Shown here one piece after another: positions 57,280 to 64,000 of a stretch of 64,000 bases of DNA; the first letter of the stretch is position 1; each line of letters begins with the position of its first letter. The notes beneath the pieces were generated by a model. It did no database searches and was not told where the DNA came from. It saw only the letters and a list, made by a program, of their open reading frames with translations. Origin of the DNA: Longilinea sp964536805. Its GTDB lineage: Bacteria; Chloroflexota; Anaerolineae; Anaerolineales; Anaerolineaceae. The position numbers and the translations under genes were made by a program. Location: the NCBI GenBank assembly GCA_964536805.1, contig CAZHYQ010000013.1:1-64000 (forward strand), written 5' to 3'.

Positions 57280-58566
57280 ATGCCGGACTTATCTTTACAA
57301 AAGAAGGCAAAACGGCTGCGAATTTACATCAGCGAGAAAGACCGCTGGCGTGGAACTTCATTGGACGTGGCATTGGTGGAAACCCTGCGCGAAAAAGGCA
57401 TCGCGGGTGCCACGGTTTTTCGCGGCATTGTCGGGTTTGGCGCCCATTCGCTGATTCATACCATTCGGATCGAAGTCTTAATGGCTGATTTACCCCTGGT
57501 GATTGAAACAATCGATACTCCTGAAAAGATCGAGGGCGTACTGGATACCATTTATCCGATGGTGCGCGAAGGGTTGATCACCATAGAGGATGTCGAGATC
57601 ATCAAATACACACACCGTTTTCTGAACCCGCTCCCCGCGGACCGGCTCGTTTCAGAGGTGATGACGAAGGATGTCACCACCTTGTTGGCCGACGCGCCCA
57701 TCCACCTGGCCTGGAAACAAATGCTTGACAGGCAGGTCAAGGCCGCCCCTGTGATTGACCGGGCCGGTAAAGTGGTTGGGATTTTGACCGATGAAGATTT
57801 GCTGGAGCGGGCTGGAATTCACCAGCGCCTTTCAGTAGCCATTCGCATGGATGCTTCGGAAATCAAACAGGAACTTCATGCGCTTGAGGATTCCCCGCTT
57901 AAGGTCTCCGATGTCATGACCCAACCGGTCATCACGGTTCTGGCCGATGAATCATTGGGTCTGGCAACCACCCGCATGGTCAAATCGGGTTTGAAACGGC
58001 TGCCGGTCGTCAATGAAAAAGGCAAACTGGTGGGGATTTTATCCAGGCTGGATATCTTACGGCAGGTGGCCAATTCGCAGCTGGTGGTGCCTTCCGCATC
58101 GCTTCATAAGGGTGCGATAAAAACGGTCAGCGATGTGATGAGCACGAACATACCCATGGCAAACCAGGATGATGATTTATCGGCAGTCATCGATAAGTTC
58201 TCAAAAACCGACTCTCACCGTTTGATTGTGGTTGACTCGCAGGGAAAAGCGGTTGGTTTGATCAGCGATTCAGATGTGGTGGCCCGCGTACAACCAGCCA
58301 AACGGCCCAGCATCCTGGACGCTTTCAGACAGATTGGCAAGCCGCCGGCGGGCAAAGAAACGGCTTTCGATTTGATGTCGCCGGGTCCGTTGACCAGCGC
58401 CCCAGACTTGCCGGTGGTCGATGCCATCAAGATGATGCTCGCGGATGCCCGCAAATGGTTGGTGGTGGTGGATGACCAGGGCAAACCGATGGGTCTTGTC
58501 GACCGGCAAATCATGCTGGAAGCCGTCACTGCCGTCCCTAATGATGCTAAAACGGACGAGAATTAA
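57280..58566 (+). CDS. DUF190 and four-CBS-domain protein
   Basis: 428 residues. The ATG is preceded by GGAGG. Residues 5-110 form a DUF190 domain (KRLRIYISEKDRWRGTSLDV, GATVFRGIVGFGAHSLIHT), a PII-like fold often found beside crcB. Four CBS repeats follow: VSEVMTKDVTTLLADAP, VSDVMTQPVITVLADES, VSDVMSTNIPMANQDDD and AFDLMSPGPLTSAPDLP. Paired CBS domains usually bind adenine nucleotides, so the protein may report energy state or regulate the channel or a transporter. It is cytoplasmic. Its place in the fluoride-riboswitch operon supports a role in fluoride resistance, but the mechanism is unknown. Confidence 0.92.
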   Translation: MPDLSLQKKAKRLRIYISEKDRWRGTSLDVALVETLREKGIAGATVFRGIVGFGAHSLIHTIRIEVLMADLPLVIETIDTPEKIEGVLDTIYPMVREGLITIEDVEIIKYTHRFLNPLPADRLVSEVMTKDVTTLLADAPIHLAWKQMLDRQVKAAPVIDRAGKVVGILTDEDLLERAGIHQRLSVAIRMDASEIKQELHALEDSPLKVSDVMTQPVITVLADESLGLATTRMVKSGLKRLPVVNEKGKLVGILSRLDILRQVANSQLVVPSASLHKGAIKTVSDVMSTNIPMANQDDDLSAVIDKFSKTDSHRLIVVDSQGKAVGLISDSDVVARVQPAKRPSILDAFRQIGKPPAGKETAFDLMSPGPLTSAPDLPVVDAIKMMLADARKWLVVVDDQGKPMGLVDRQIMLEAVTAVPNDAKTDEN

Positions 58567-58633
58567 CAAATAAACGGGTTTTGCCGTCCATCCCGCCTGT
58601 CCCGGGTATTTTTCCGACAAAAGGAAAAATTCT

Positions 58634-59869
58634 ATGTCAGACAGCCCTGAAATAAAGAACGATCGCGGCATCTCTTCCGGATCTTCTCCCATCGAGCCGG
58701 ATGAAAAAGGCCTTGGCAGAAATGTAGTTTCCCTGGGTTGGGTGGCTTTCTTTGGCGGCATGGCTCAGGATATGATCCAGCCCATCCTGCCGGTGTTTTA
58801 TACGTCGGTGTTGGGACTCAACAAAGAATTTATTGGTCTGATCGAAGGCGCGCTGACCACCGTCGCGAGCCTGATGAAGATCGGCGCCGGGTATCTTTCC
58901 GATCGTTTGGGCGTGCGGAAGGCCCTGGTTTTCATCGGCTATGCACTTTCAGCCATTGCCCGTTTCACTTTGGGTTTTGCCGCCAGCGGAGCCGCGGTTT
59001 TCGGATTGCGGCTGACGGATGGCATCGGCAAAGGATTAAAAGATGCGCCGAGAGACGCGTTGGTGGCTGGCTCTGCTGGAAACCGGAAACTCGGGTTTGC
59101 TTTTGGTGTGCAGCGCACGCTGGATACGCTTGGGTCCGTCGCTGGGCCGTTGATTGCCTATGGACTGCTGCGTTTGTGGGAATCGCATGCGCAAAAATAC
59201 AACGAAATATTCTTTGTGGCCGGGTTGATCGCGGCAATCCCACTGTTGATCATCGGTTTTCTGGTGAAAGAACGAAAACAGCCGGTCAATAAACAGAGAA
59301 TCTCCTTAAAGGCCTTGCGCGGCGCTTTTGCGGGTTTCCTGGTGATCATGCTGCTTTTCACGCTGGGCAATTCGTCTGATGCATTCCTGATCCTTCGGGC
59401 AAACAACGTGGGCGTTTCTTCCACCACCATCCCGCTCATCATCGCCTTTTTCAACCTGATATCCGCCCTGGCGGCCATTCCGGCCGGTCGGATTTCAGAC
59501 CGGATCGGCCGCCGCAATGCCATCACCATCGGGTGGGCCGTCTACGCCCTGGTATACCTCGGGTTTGCCGTGGTGCAGCAGGGATGGATGATCTGGGTTT
59601 TGTATGGATTTTACGGACTCTATTATGCCTTCACCGAAGGATCGGCCAAAGCGATGGTGGCTGAACTGGTGCCGGAAGAAAACCGCGGGGCGGCTTACGG
59701 ACTGTATAATGCGTCGGTGGGCGTAATGGCACTACCGGCCAGCCTACTCGCTGGAATCCTGTGGAACCGTATTTCGCCAGCGGCTCCCTTTGCCTTCGGC
59801 GCAATCATGGCCTTCATTGCTTTTGCGGCTTTATGGTTCATTCCATTCAAGAAAACGGGTACGGATTAA
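58634..59869 (+). CDS. MFS transporter in the fluoride operon
   Basis: 411 residues with about twelve helices and a 30-residue hydrophilic N-terminus. GYLSDRLGVRKALVFIGYA is the MFS loop after helix 2, RLTDGIGKGLKDAPRDALVA is the second-half family segment, and IPAGRISDRIGRRNAITIGW is its repeat in the second half. The group is related to uncharacterised exporters with a GxGKGxRDAPRDAL motif. It lies 67 bp behind the CBS gene and should be under the same riboswitch. Fluoride export by MFS proteins is not established, so the substrate may be another anion or metabolite. AAGGAAA precedes the ATG. Confidence 0.85.
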   Translation: MSDSPEIKNDRGISSGSSPIEPDEKGLGRNVVSLGWVAFFGGMAQDMIQPILPVFYTSVLGLNKEFIGLIEGALTTVASLMKIGAGYLSDRLGVRKALVFIGYALSAIARFTLGFAASGAAVFGLRLTDGIGKGLKDAPRDALVAGSAGNRKLGFAFGVQRTLDTLGSVAGPLIAYGLLRLWESHAQKYNEIFFVAGLIAAIPLLIIGFLVKERKQPVNKQRISLKALRGAFAGFLVIMLLFTLGNSSDAFLILRANNVGVSSTTIPLIIAFFNLISALAAIPAGRISDRIGRRNAITIGWAVYALVYLGFAVVQQGWMIWVLYGFYGLYYAFTEGSAKAMVAELVPEENRGAAYGLYNASVGVMALPASLLAGILWNRISPAAPFAFGAIMAFIAFAALWFIPFKKTGTD

Positions 59870-59870
59870 G

Positions 59871-60317
59871 ATGGAAGATCCGATCTTATCTTCTCCCCAG
59901 GAAAGGTCGCTGCGATCCTCATTACTTCTATTTGAAAAAGCGCTGCGGATGATTGACCGGCTGCTTTCGGATGGGAACGAGAGTGGAATCCTGTTTTCCC
60001 GCGAATCCCATCTCAATGACCAAACGCGCGAGCTTATTCATCAAAAAATCGTTGCTACGTTAAAGGAACTGGAAGAATATGCCGCCATCCTTGGGCTGAA
60101 ACCCTCAAAAGAAAGCCTGGAAAGCGTGATAATGGCTGAAATGGGCATCAGTTGGGAGAACCTGGAGGAATGCCGCTCGAAGCGCATGCGCGGTTACGGC
60201 AGTCTCAGCCCGCGGTCGGTGGAAATGATCGATCCGGCCATCGACCATTTTGCCGGAATTGCTTTGGAATTGAGCAGGATGGCGACGCAAAAACCATCCG
60301 GGGAGATTGCACACTAA
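59871..60317 (+). CDS. Hypothetical protein in the fluoride operon
   Basis: 148 residues, helical, acidic and with no membrane segment or signal. The ATG lies one base after the stop of the MFS gene, so translation is probably coupled. The start is MEDPILSSPQERSLRSSLLL; the middle has LIHQKIVATLKELEEYAAIL and later AEMGISWENLEECRSKRMRG. I do not recognise a family. Its tight linkage to a riboswitch-controlled operon makes a role in the fluoride response plausible, for example as a cytosolic partner of the MFS protein or CBS protein. Confidence 0.7.
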   Translation: MEDPILSSPQERSLRSSLLLFEKALRMIDRLLSDGNESGILFSRESHLNDQTRELIHQKIVATLKELEEYAAILGLKPSKESLESVIMAEMGISWENLEECRSKRMRGYGSLSPRSVEMIDPAIDHFAGIALELSRMATQKPSGEIAH

Positions 60318-60413
60318 AAGAACAGGAAAGCGAACATCCACGGCACGCCTGGATTTGGCTTCCAGGAACGGACTGCCTGCGGTGTCCAATCGCTTCAGGA
60401 CTTTGGCATTTGC

Positions 60414-60441
60414 TTGACTCTTGGATGAGAAGCGTTAAAAT
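60414..60441 (+). promoter_or_regulatory. Promoter of eno
   Basis: TTGACT, 16-bp spacer, TAAAAT, directly ahead of the second riboswitch. Confidence 0.75.
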
Positions 60442-60445
60442 TGTT

Positions 60446-60534
60446 TAGCGATGAAGCTCGCTTGTGAATAATCGAACCGCCGACCACGGCTGATAGCTTC
60501 TGTCTTGAACACAACCCAAGCCAGAGGCTTTTTT
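60446..60534 (+). ncRNA. Fluoride riboswitch with terminator upstream of eno
   Basis: TAGCGATGAAGCTCGC, CGAACCGCC and CGGCTGATAGCTTCTG match the crcB motif, with GAAGC in place of GAGGC and compensatory GCTTC. Terminator: AGCTTCTG pairs with CAGAGGCT (one T-G pair), followed by a run of six T. It differs from the crcB copy throughout the loops, so it is not a recent duplication. Confidence 0.93.
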
Positions 60535-60575
60535 ATACCCGTTCTGCCACCATATTTGAATAGGAGCATTGTTTT

Positions 60576-61856
60576 ATGTCCAGTATTGATTCAATTCATG
60601 CCCGCGAGATTCTTGATTCAAGAGGCAACCCGACCGTTGAAGTGGATGTACTGTTGGAGAGCGGTGCTTTTGGCCGGGCAGCCGTACCTTCCGGGGCATC
60701 CACCGGGGTGCACGAAGCGCTCGAACTGCGGGATGAAGATAAATCCCGCTACAGCGGCAAAGGCGTTCTCAAAGCAGTTTCGCATGTCAACAAGGAAATT
60801 ACGGAAGCCATCATCGGGATGGATGCCATCGACCAATCGGCCGTGGATAAGGCGATGCTCGATCTGGACGGCACGCCGAACAAGAGTAAATTTGGCGCCA
60901 ATGCCATTTTGGGCGTCAGCCTGGCGGTTGCCCGCGCTGCCGCCGAGGAAGTCGGCCTGCCGCTTTATCGTTACCTGGGCGGCGTGACCGCAAAACTTTT
61001 GCCGGTTCCGATGTTCAACATTCTCAACGGCGGCGTGCATGCCAACTGGCAGGGTACCGACCTGCAGGAGTTTATGATTGCCCCGGTGGGCGCGCCCAAC
61101 TTCCGCGAAGCCCTGCGCTGGGGCAGCGAGGTTTATCATTCCCTCAAAGGCGTTTTGAAATCGGCCGGCTACACGGTGGGCGTCGGCGACGAAGGCGGAT
61201 TTGCGCCAGCCCTGAAGACCAATGCCGAAGCCGTGGAAGTGATCCTGAAAGCCATTGAAAAAGCCGGCTACAAACCGGGCGAACAGATCTGCATCGCCCT
61301 GGATCCGGCCTCCAGCGGTTTCTACGAGGACGGCTTCTATAACCTGCGCACCGAGGGCAAGAAGGTGACCTCTGCCGAGATGGTCGCGATGTATGCCGAG
61401 TGGGTCAAGAAATATCCCATTGTTGTGCTGGAGGACGGCCTGGCGGAAGATGATTGGGATGGTTGGAAGCTGCTCAACCAGACCATCGGCGATAAGATTG
61501 AACTGGTGGGCGATGATTTGTTTGTCACCAATGTGGAGCGGGTTGCCAGAGGCATCCGCGAGAATGTTGCCAACGCGGTATTAATCAAGCTCAACCAGAT
61601 CGGCACCCTGTCTGAAACGATTGCCACCATCGAGATGGCGCGCAAGGCCGGTTGGGGAGCCATGGTTTCTCACCGTTCAGGCGAGACCGTGGACAGCTTC
61701 ATCGCTGATTTCACGGTGGCCATGAGCACCGGGCACCTCAAAACGGGTGCGCCCTGCCGCGGCGAACGGTTGGAAAAATACAACCAGCTCATGCGAATTG
61801 AAGAAGAGTTGGGTGATGCGGCCATTTACGCCGGCCGCAAAGCGTTTGTGCGCTGA
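60576..61856 (+). CDS. eno: Enolase
   Basis: 426 residues, full length. It interconverts 2-phosphoglycerate and phosphoenolpyruvate with magnesium. IHAREILDSRGNPTVEVDVL and GRAAVPSGASTG form the N-terminal part, and EGGFAP-type VGDEGGFAPAL, VLEDGLAEDDWDGW, LIKLNQIGTLSETI and VSHRSGETVDSFIADF are catalytic-barrel motifs, including the catalytic lysine in KLNQ. Fluoride with phosphate is a classic enolase inhibitor, which explains why the gene stands behind a fluoride riboswitch: more enzyme is made when fluoride builds up. AGGAGC lies before the ATG and a strong terminator follows the gene. Confidence 0.98.
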   Translation: MSSIDSIHAREILDSRGNPTVEVDVLLESGAFGRAAVPSGASTGVHEALELRDEDKSRYSGKGVLKAVSHVNKEITEAIIGMDAIDQSAVDKAMLDLDGTPNKSKFGANAILGVSLAVARAAAEEVGLPLYRYLGGVTAKLLPVPMFNILNGGVHANWQGTDLQEFMIAPVGAPNFREALRWGSEVYHSLKGVLKSAGYTVGVGDEGGFAPALKTNAEAVEVILKAIEKAGYKPGEQICIALDPASSGFYEDGFYNLRTEGKKVTSAEMVAMYAEWVKKYPIVVLEDGLAEDDWDGWKLLNQTIGDKIELVGDDLFVTNVERVARGIRENVANAVLIKLNQIGTLSETIATIEMARKAGWGAMVSHRSGETVDSFIADFTVAMSTGHLKTGAPCRGERLEKYNQLMRIEEELGDAAIYAGRKAFVR

Positions 61857-61870
61857 TTGGCTAAAGTCAA

Positions 61871-61900
61871 AATGGCCGGGGTTATCCCCCGGCCATTTTT
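61871..61900 (+). terminator. Terminator of eno
   Basis: AATGGCCGGGG pairs with CCCCGGCCATT over a 5-base loop, followed by a T run. Confidence 0.92.
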
Positions 61901-61918
61901 CTTGGGAGTGTTGAATCA

Positions 61919-62530
61919 ATGGCTGCCATCCTTCTTGTCCGCCACGGGCAGACCGAGTGGAACCGGGTTGAGCGGTTCCGCGGAAGAATAGACATTGAGC
62001 TGAACGCAACCGGTCTGGAACAGGCCAGAAAAACCGCTTCCCGCATTCACAAACTCTGGCAACCTGCCGCCATCTTTTCGAGTCCGTTAAAAAGGGCCAC
62101 CCAAACCGCCCAGATGATTGCCGAATTGCAAAATCTGCAAGTTGAGTCTGACCCTGCCCTGATGGATATCGACTACGGCGATTGGCAGGGCCTGACCCCC
62201 GATGACGCCAGAGCCAGATGGCCGGAACAGATTGAATTATGGTATGAACACCCTGAGCGGGCGCAGATCCCTGGCGGGGAAAGCCTGATTGAGGTACAAA
62301 CCCGCGCCATGGCCAGGGTTGCCTCGATTCGTACAGACTATCCAAACAGGACTGTGGCCCTGGTAAGCCACACGGTGGTTAACCGGCTGATCCTGCTCGG
62401 GATCCTGGGATTGGGCAGCGATCATTTTTGGCGTTTGAAGCAGGACCCCTGTGCCATCAACCTGATTGAATCAAATGACCAGGGTTTTACGCTTTGCACC
62501 ATGAACGATACCTGCCATCTCGAGGACTGA
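61919..62530 (+). CDS. Histidine phosphatase (phosphoglycerate-mutase-like)
   Basis: 203 residues. The catalytic LLVRHGQTEWNRVERFRGR begins near the N-terminus with His9 as the phospho-acceptor; SSPLKRATQTAQMIA, GDWQGLTPDDARARWP and LVSHTVVNRLILLGILGL (second His) complete the active site. It could be a cofactor-dependent phosphoglycerate mutase, which would fit next to enolase, but the same motifs occur in phosphatases such as CobC or broad-specificity PhoE, and the length and loop pattern suit a phosphatase better. It starts 19 bases after the eno terminator, so it may be partly uncoupled from fluoride control. Confidence 0.88.
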   Translation: MAAILLVRHGQTEWNRVERFRGRIDIELNATGLEQARKTASRIHKLWQPAAIFSSPLKRATQTAQMIAELQNLQVESDPALMDIDYGDWQGLTPDDARARWPEQIELWYEHPERAQIPGGESLIEVQTRAMARVASIRTDYPNRTVALVSHTVVNRLILLGILGLGSDHFWRLKQDPCAINLIESNDQGFTLCTMNDTCHLED

Positions 62531-62546
62531 TACACAAATCGGCAAA

Positions 62547-62966
62547 ATGCTGACCTATTATTGTCCTCGCTGCTGGGAGATCATTACTGAAGACCAATCA
62601 ACGTGTCCCAATTGTGGTTATGTCCTGAACGATTTCATCAAATATGATTATGACGACAAGCTTATCGCGGCATTAAGGCATTCGGTACCAGAACGCCGGA
62701 TCATGGCAGCTCAAATACTGGGAATCCGGCAGTGCAAGCGCGCATTGCCGGAATTTCAAAAGATTTTGGAAAGCGACGAAGAAAATTACTTCTTTCTGAG
62801 GGCGATTTTGTTGGCAGTCGCCAAAATGGAAGATCCAGGAAGAAAAAACATTCTTGCCAAAGCGCTTCACCATCCTTCCCAGCTTGTGGCACATTTGGCA
62901 AAAGACGTGTTGGATATGCTGGAAAGCGGGCGGCAACCGGAAGAATGGGATAAAAATACCGGATAA
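62547..62966 (+). CDS. Zinc-ribbon protein with HEAT-like repeats
   Basis: 139 residues. The N-terminal 30 hold a zinc ribbon with two cysteine pairs (YYCPRCWEII and CPNCGYVLND). The rest is made of helical pairs resembling HEAT/PBS-lyase repeats: LIAALRHSVPERRIMAAQIL, LPEFQKILESDEENYFFLRA and KALHHPSQLVAHLAKDVLDM. Such proteins serve as binding scaffolds; no enzymatic residues are visible. It follows the phosphatase gene by 16 bp in the same direction, so the two are probably co-transcribed. Confidence 0.7.
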   Translation: MLTYYCPRCWEIITEDQSTCPNCGYVLNDFIKYDYDDKLIAALRHSVPERRIMAAQILGIRQCKRALPEFQKILESDEENYFFLRAILLAVAKMEDPGRKNILAKALHHPSQLVAHLAKDVLDMLESGRQPEEWDKNTG

Positions 62967-63001
62967 AATCCAATCGCAGGGCTGCATTACGAGCCCAAAC
63001 T

Positions 63002-64000
63002 TTATTTATTTCCCCCAAAAACAGTATTGTAAACATCTTCTCCATAACTGGTCGGTAAAGGATCGCCTTCCAGCAGTTTAAAGGTCCGTCTTCCACCCGC
63101 CTTTCTTTCTGCCCGCAGGAAGATCGCATCCGGCATGTGTTTTTCAAAGAATATCCGCGCGAACTCGTACATGTGGGTGACAAAGAAAACTTTGACGTTC
63201 CTTTCCAGTAACGCGCTGGTAATTTGCCGGGCAATCTCGGAGCCTTCCCGTTCATTGGTCGCCGCGAACGATTCGTTAAACAGCATCAAGGCGTTGGGTT
63301 TGATCTGATCCACAATGACGCTCATTCTGCTTAATTCCTCGTCCAACTTGCCGCTCCGCATCGAAGCATCTTCTTTGTGCCGGTAATGGGTGAATATGCC
63401 CTGGCACAAATTGGCGCAAAAATCACGCGCGGGTACGTACATGCCGGCTTGCATCATGAGCTGCGCCAGGCCAATGCTGCGCAGGAAGGTTGATTTTCCT
63501 CCCTGGTTTGCGCCAGTGATGATCGCCAGGTTTTTCGCATCGGCATTGACATCATTGCCGACAATTTCCTGTTTCATAGTCAATGCCAGGCTCACATCGT
63601 ACATACCTTGAAAGGCATGTTTCCGCTCATTCACCGCGATAGGGACGGGAAAGCTAGTCGGGTTATTCATTTGATCCAGCTGCTTCTTGAGATTAATGCA
63701 GCCAATGTAAAAAGCAAGTTCGCAGCGGAGCATATTGAGGAAACTTTCGATATGCTCGGTGGCTTGCGCCAAAGCATCGGCCACTGAATTGACGCCAATA
63801 TCTTTCAGATCGCCCAATGCGCGGGCGCCGGAATCATCCCTTTCAGCAATTGTGAAGGAGTAGACAGGAGATTTTTTACTGAAAACTTCTTTGATCCAAT
63901 GCTTGTTTTTGGAATTCGGGAGGCGCAGCACATAATTGGTGCCCTCGTTGCCCTTCCCCAATTCGGCGCTGATCAAAACGCCCTCATGGAACTTCAATTG
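63002..64000 (-). CDS. MutS-like ATPase, C-terminal part
   Basis: The 5' end lies beyond the window, so the protein is longer than the 332 residues seen; the first frame start is only a TTG at the edge. It has the MutS core ATPase: IITGANQGGKSTFLRSIGLA (Walker A), ASMRSGKLDEELSRMSVIVD, NALMLFNESFAATNEREGSE (Walker B with Glu/Ser) and VKVFFVTHMYEFARIFF. The segment before the ATPase, with VPIAVNERKHAFQGMYDVSL, resembles small standalone MutS-related proteins and not the full mismatch-repair MutS with its clamp and mismatch-binding domains. Role in repair is therefore uncertain. Confidence 0.85.
   Translation of the reverse strand, partial: QLKFHEGVLISAELGKGNEGTNYVLRLPNSKNKHWIKEVFSKKSPVYSFTIAERDDSGARALGDLKDIGVNSVADALAQATEHIESFLNMLRCELAFYIGCINLKKQLDQMNNPTSFPVPIAVNERKHAFQGMYDVSLALTMKQEIVGNDVNADAKNLAIITGANQGGKSTFLRSIGLAQLMMQAGMYVPARDFCANLCQGIFTHYRHKEDASMRSGKLDEELSRMSVIVDQIKPNALMLFNESFAATNEREGSEIARQITSALLERNVKVFFVTHMYEFARIFFEKHMPDAIFLRAERKAGGRRTFKLLEGDPLPTSYGEDVYNTVFGGNK

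Noticed and set aside
60505..60987. Second frame overlapping the start of eno
   Set aside because: Out-of-frame shadow of the enolase gene and its riboswitch.
1..64000. tRNA or rRNA genes
   Set aside because: No cloverleaf-like segment with a GTTCRAATC T-arm and matching acceptor stem was found by eye; a tRNAscan-SE run would be decisive.

Overview
The window looks like chromosomal DNA of an uncultured Chloroflexota bacterium, most likely class Anaerolineae. The reasons are high GC, very large secreted proteins built from Ig- and cadherin-like modules, a SpoVS gene beside the origin, lipoproteins of Gram-positive type and intergenic DNA crowded with short repeats. One 100-base run of N shows it is an assembled scaffold. 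The taxonomic call is inference from gene content.

Layout. 1-2.8 kb: a split NAD synthetase (amidase-like protein, then nadE) and an MFS exporter. 2.9-18.7 kb: three large secreted paralogues in tandem on the minus strand, two carrying an endonuclease/exonuclease/phosphatase (EEP) nuclease domain and one a PHP phosphoesterase domain. 18.9-25.4 kb: a deoxynucleoside kinase and a pyrimidine operon read as leader peptide, pyrC, pyrB, a pyrF-pyrE fusion and pyrD. It has a near-consensus promoter and an attenuator resembling that of E. coli pyrBI. 25.5-33.6 kb: an ABC ATPase fragment, a methyltransferase, a lipoprotein, a DinB-like protein, a PEP-synthase-like protein and dnaN. 33.9-37.1 kb: a sugar ABC importer without its ATPase. 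37.2-45.5 kb: a repeat-rich accessory stretch with two orphan genes sharing a promoter-leader, arsC, a duplicated pair of secreted proteins and a fused oligopeptide permease. 45.5-48.4 kb: sigA, a YceD-like protein, rdgB and spoVS. 48.4-49.1 kb: a probable oriC with five exact DnaA boxes. Genes to its left are mostly on the minus strand and those to the right increasingly on the plus strand, as expected around an origin. 49.1-56.5 kb: a triple-FKBP lipoprotein, a phosphotransferase, a REP-associated transposase (RAYT), a nucleotidyltransferase, a second deoxynucleoside kinase, a ScyD-like propeller and a LuxR-type regulator. 56.7-63 kb: a fluoride-response region with two fluoride riboswitches, one before crcB-CBS-MFS-hypothetical and one before eno, followed by a phosphatase, a zinc-ribbon protein and a MutS-like ATPase.

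The most interesting structure is a family of roughly 70-bp imperfect hairpins. They begin with GTAG and GTCGGTTC and end with GAACCGAC and GTC. About sixteen near-full copies and several remnants lie in both orientations, often as inverted pairs with a related spacer. The RAYT gene sits among them, which suggests an active or recently active REP/REPIN system. Twice, the 3' end of a neighbouring gene is duplicated on the far side of these elements. A second REP-like hairpin, period-7 tandem repeats and larger duplications make up the rest of the intergenic DNA.

Functionally, secreted nucleases, two nucleoside kinases and a UTP-responsive-looking pyrimidine operon suggest both salvage and synthesis of nucleotides. 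The fluoride region joins export (CrcB) with renewal of enolase, a glycolytic target of fluoride.
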